From JBIQLO01 sp044464175 (lineage in GTDB: Bacteria > Planctomycetota > Phycisphaerae > Tepidisphaerales > Tepidisphaeraceae): a stretch of 13,544 nt of DNA. Position 1 is the stretch's first letter, and each line of letters starts with the position of its first letter. The stretch is from contig JBIQLO010000101.1 of NCBI GenBank assembly GCA_044464175.1, forward strand, positions 1-13,544. Direction: 5' to 3'. The position numbers and the translations under genes were made by a program. The notes under the pieces are model-generated. The model ran no database searches. It was not told the origin of the DNA and saw nothing but the letters and a program-made list of their open reading frames with translations. Positions 13,523 through 13,544 of the stretch are shown here, one piece after another.

Positions 13523-13544
13523 GGCGCTCCCTGGTGAAGGCTCT

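Noticed and set aside
1..13544. CRISPR array, tRNA, rRNA, insertion sequence or phage genes
   Set aside because: No regularly spaced direct repeats, no cloverleaf or rRNA-like stretch, and no transposase, integrase or phage proteins were seen on either strand. The repeats present are inverted and of several kinds.

Overview
This is a GC-rich bacterial chromosomal window that looks like a planctomycete, most likely of the Phycisphaerae type. The signs are a fused lpxC-fabZ lipid A gene, an MJ0042-type zinc-ribbon membrane protein with a Pro/Thr-rich linker and a C-terminal beta-propeller, a secreted discoidin plus DUF4091/GH123-like protein, and many small palindromic repeats between genes. 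The lineage is inferred from gene content only; no marker RNA is present.

Layout. 1-140 holds a cluster of palindromes and no gene. 153-2600 (+) encodes the secreted glycosidase-like protein. 2601-2779 holds a palindrome doublet and a TATAAT promoter. 2780-6070 (+) is the envelope operon: lpxC-fabZ, lpxA, and a Gfo/Idh/MocA oxidoreductase. 6072-6441 (+) has its own promoter and encodes a small HPF-like ribosome-associated protein. 6466-7179 (-) is a class I glutamine-amidotransferase-like hydrolase (peptidase C26/PuuD family), convergent with the HPF-like gene. 7288-8223 (+) is an RluA-family pseudouridine synthase, divergent from the hydrolase. 8313-8942 (-) is an AlkA-type DNA glycosylase, 9091-11295 (-) the zinc-ribbon/propeller membrane protein, 11504-13162 (-) glutamine-dependent NAD synthetase, and 13247-13522 (-) a small two-zinc-ribbon protein. 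No gene-free stretch reaches 300 bases; the longest (11296-11503) holds two palindromes and a promoter.

How the genes fit together. LpxA and LpxC catalyse the first two steps of lipid A synthesis, and FabZ controls the fate of the hydroxyacyl-ACP that LpxA uses, so the first operon is an outer-membrane lipid A module. The oxidoreductase after lpxA is in the place where GnnA, which prepares UDP-GlcNAc for 3-amination, is found in some bacteria; no GnnB aminotransferase is visible here. The remaining genes are housekeeping functions without an evident common pathway.

The most unusual layer is non-coding. Several REP-like palindromes share TAGG...CCTA(CGG) ends but carry different core words. 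Others share a GCGGGGTC-NNN-GACCCCGC stem. Four of the ten stop codons lie inside or at the edge of such palindromes, and one copy is translated inside the first gene. In addition, several genes without a Shine-Dalgarno site have a -10-like hexamer 6-8 bases before the start codon, which suggests leaderless mRNAs. No CRISPR array, tRNA, rRNA, insertion sequence or phage gene was recognised.
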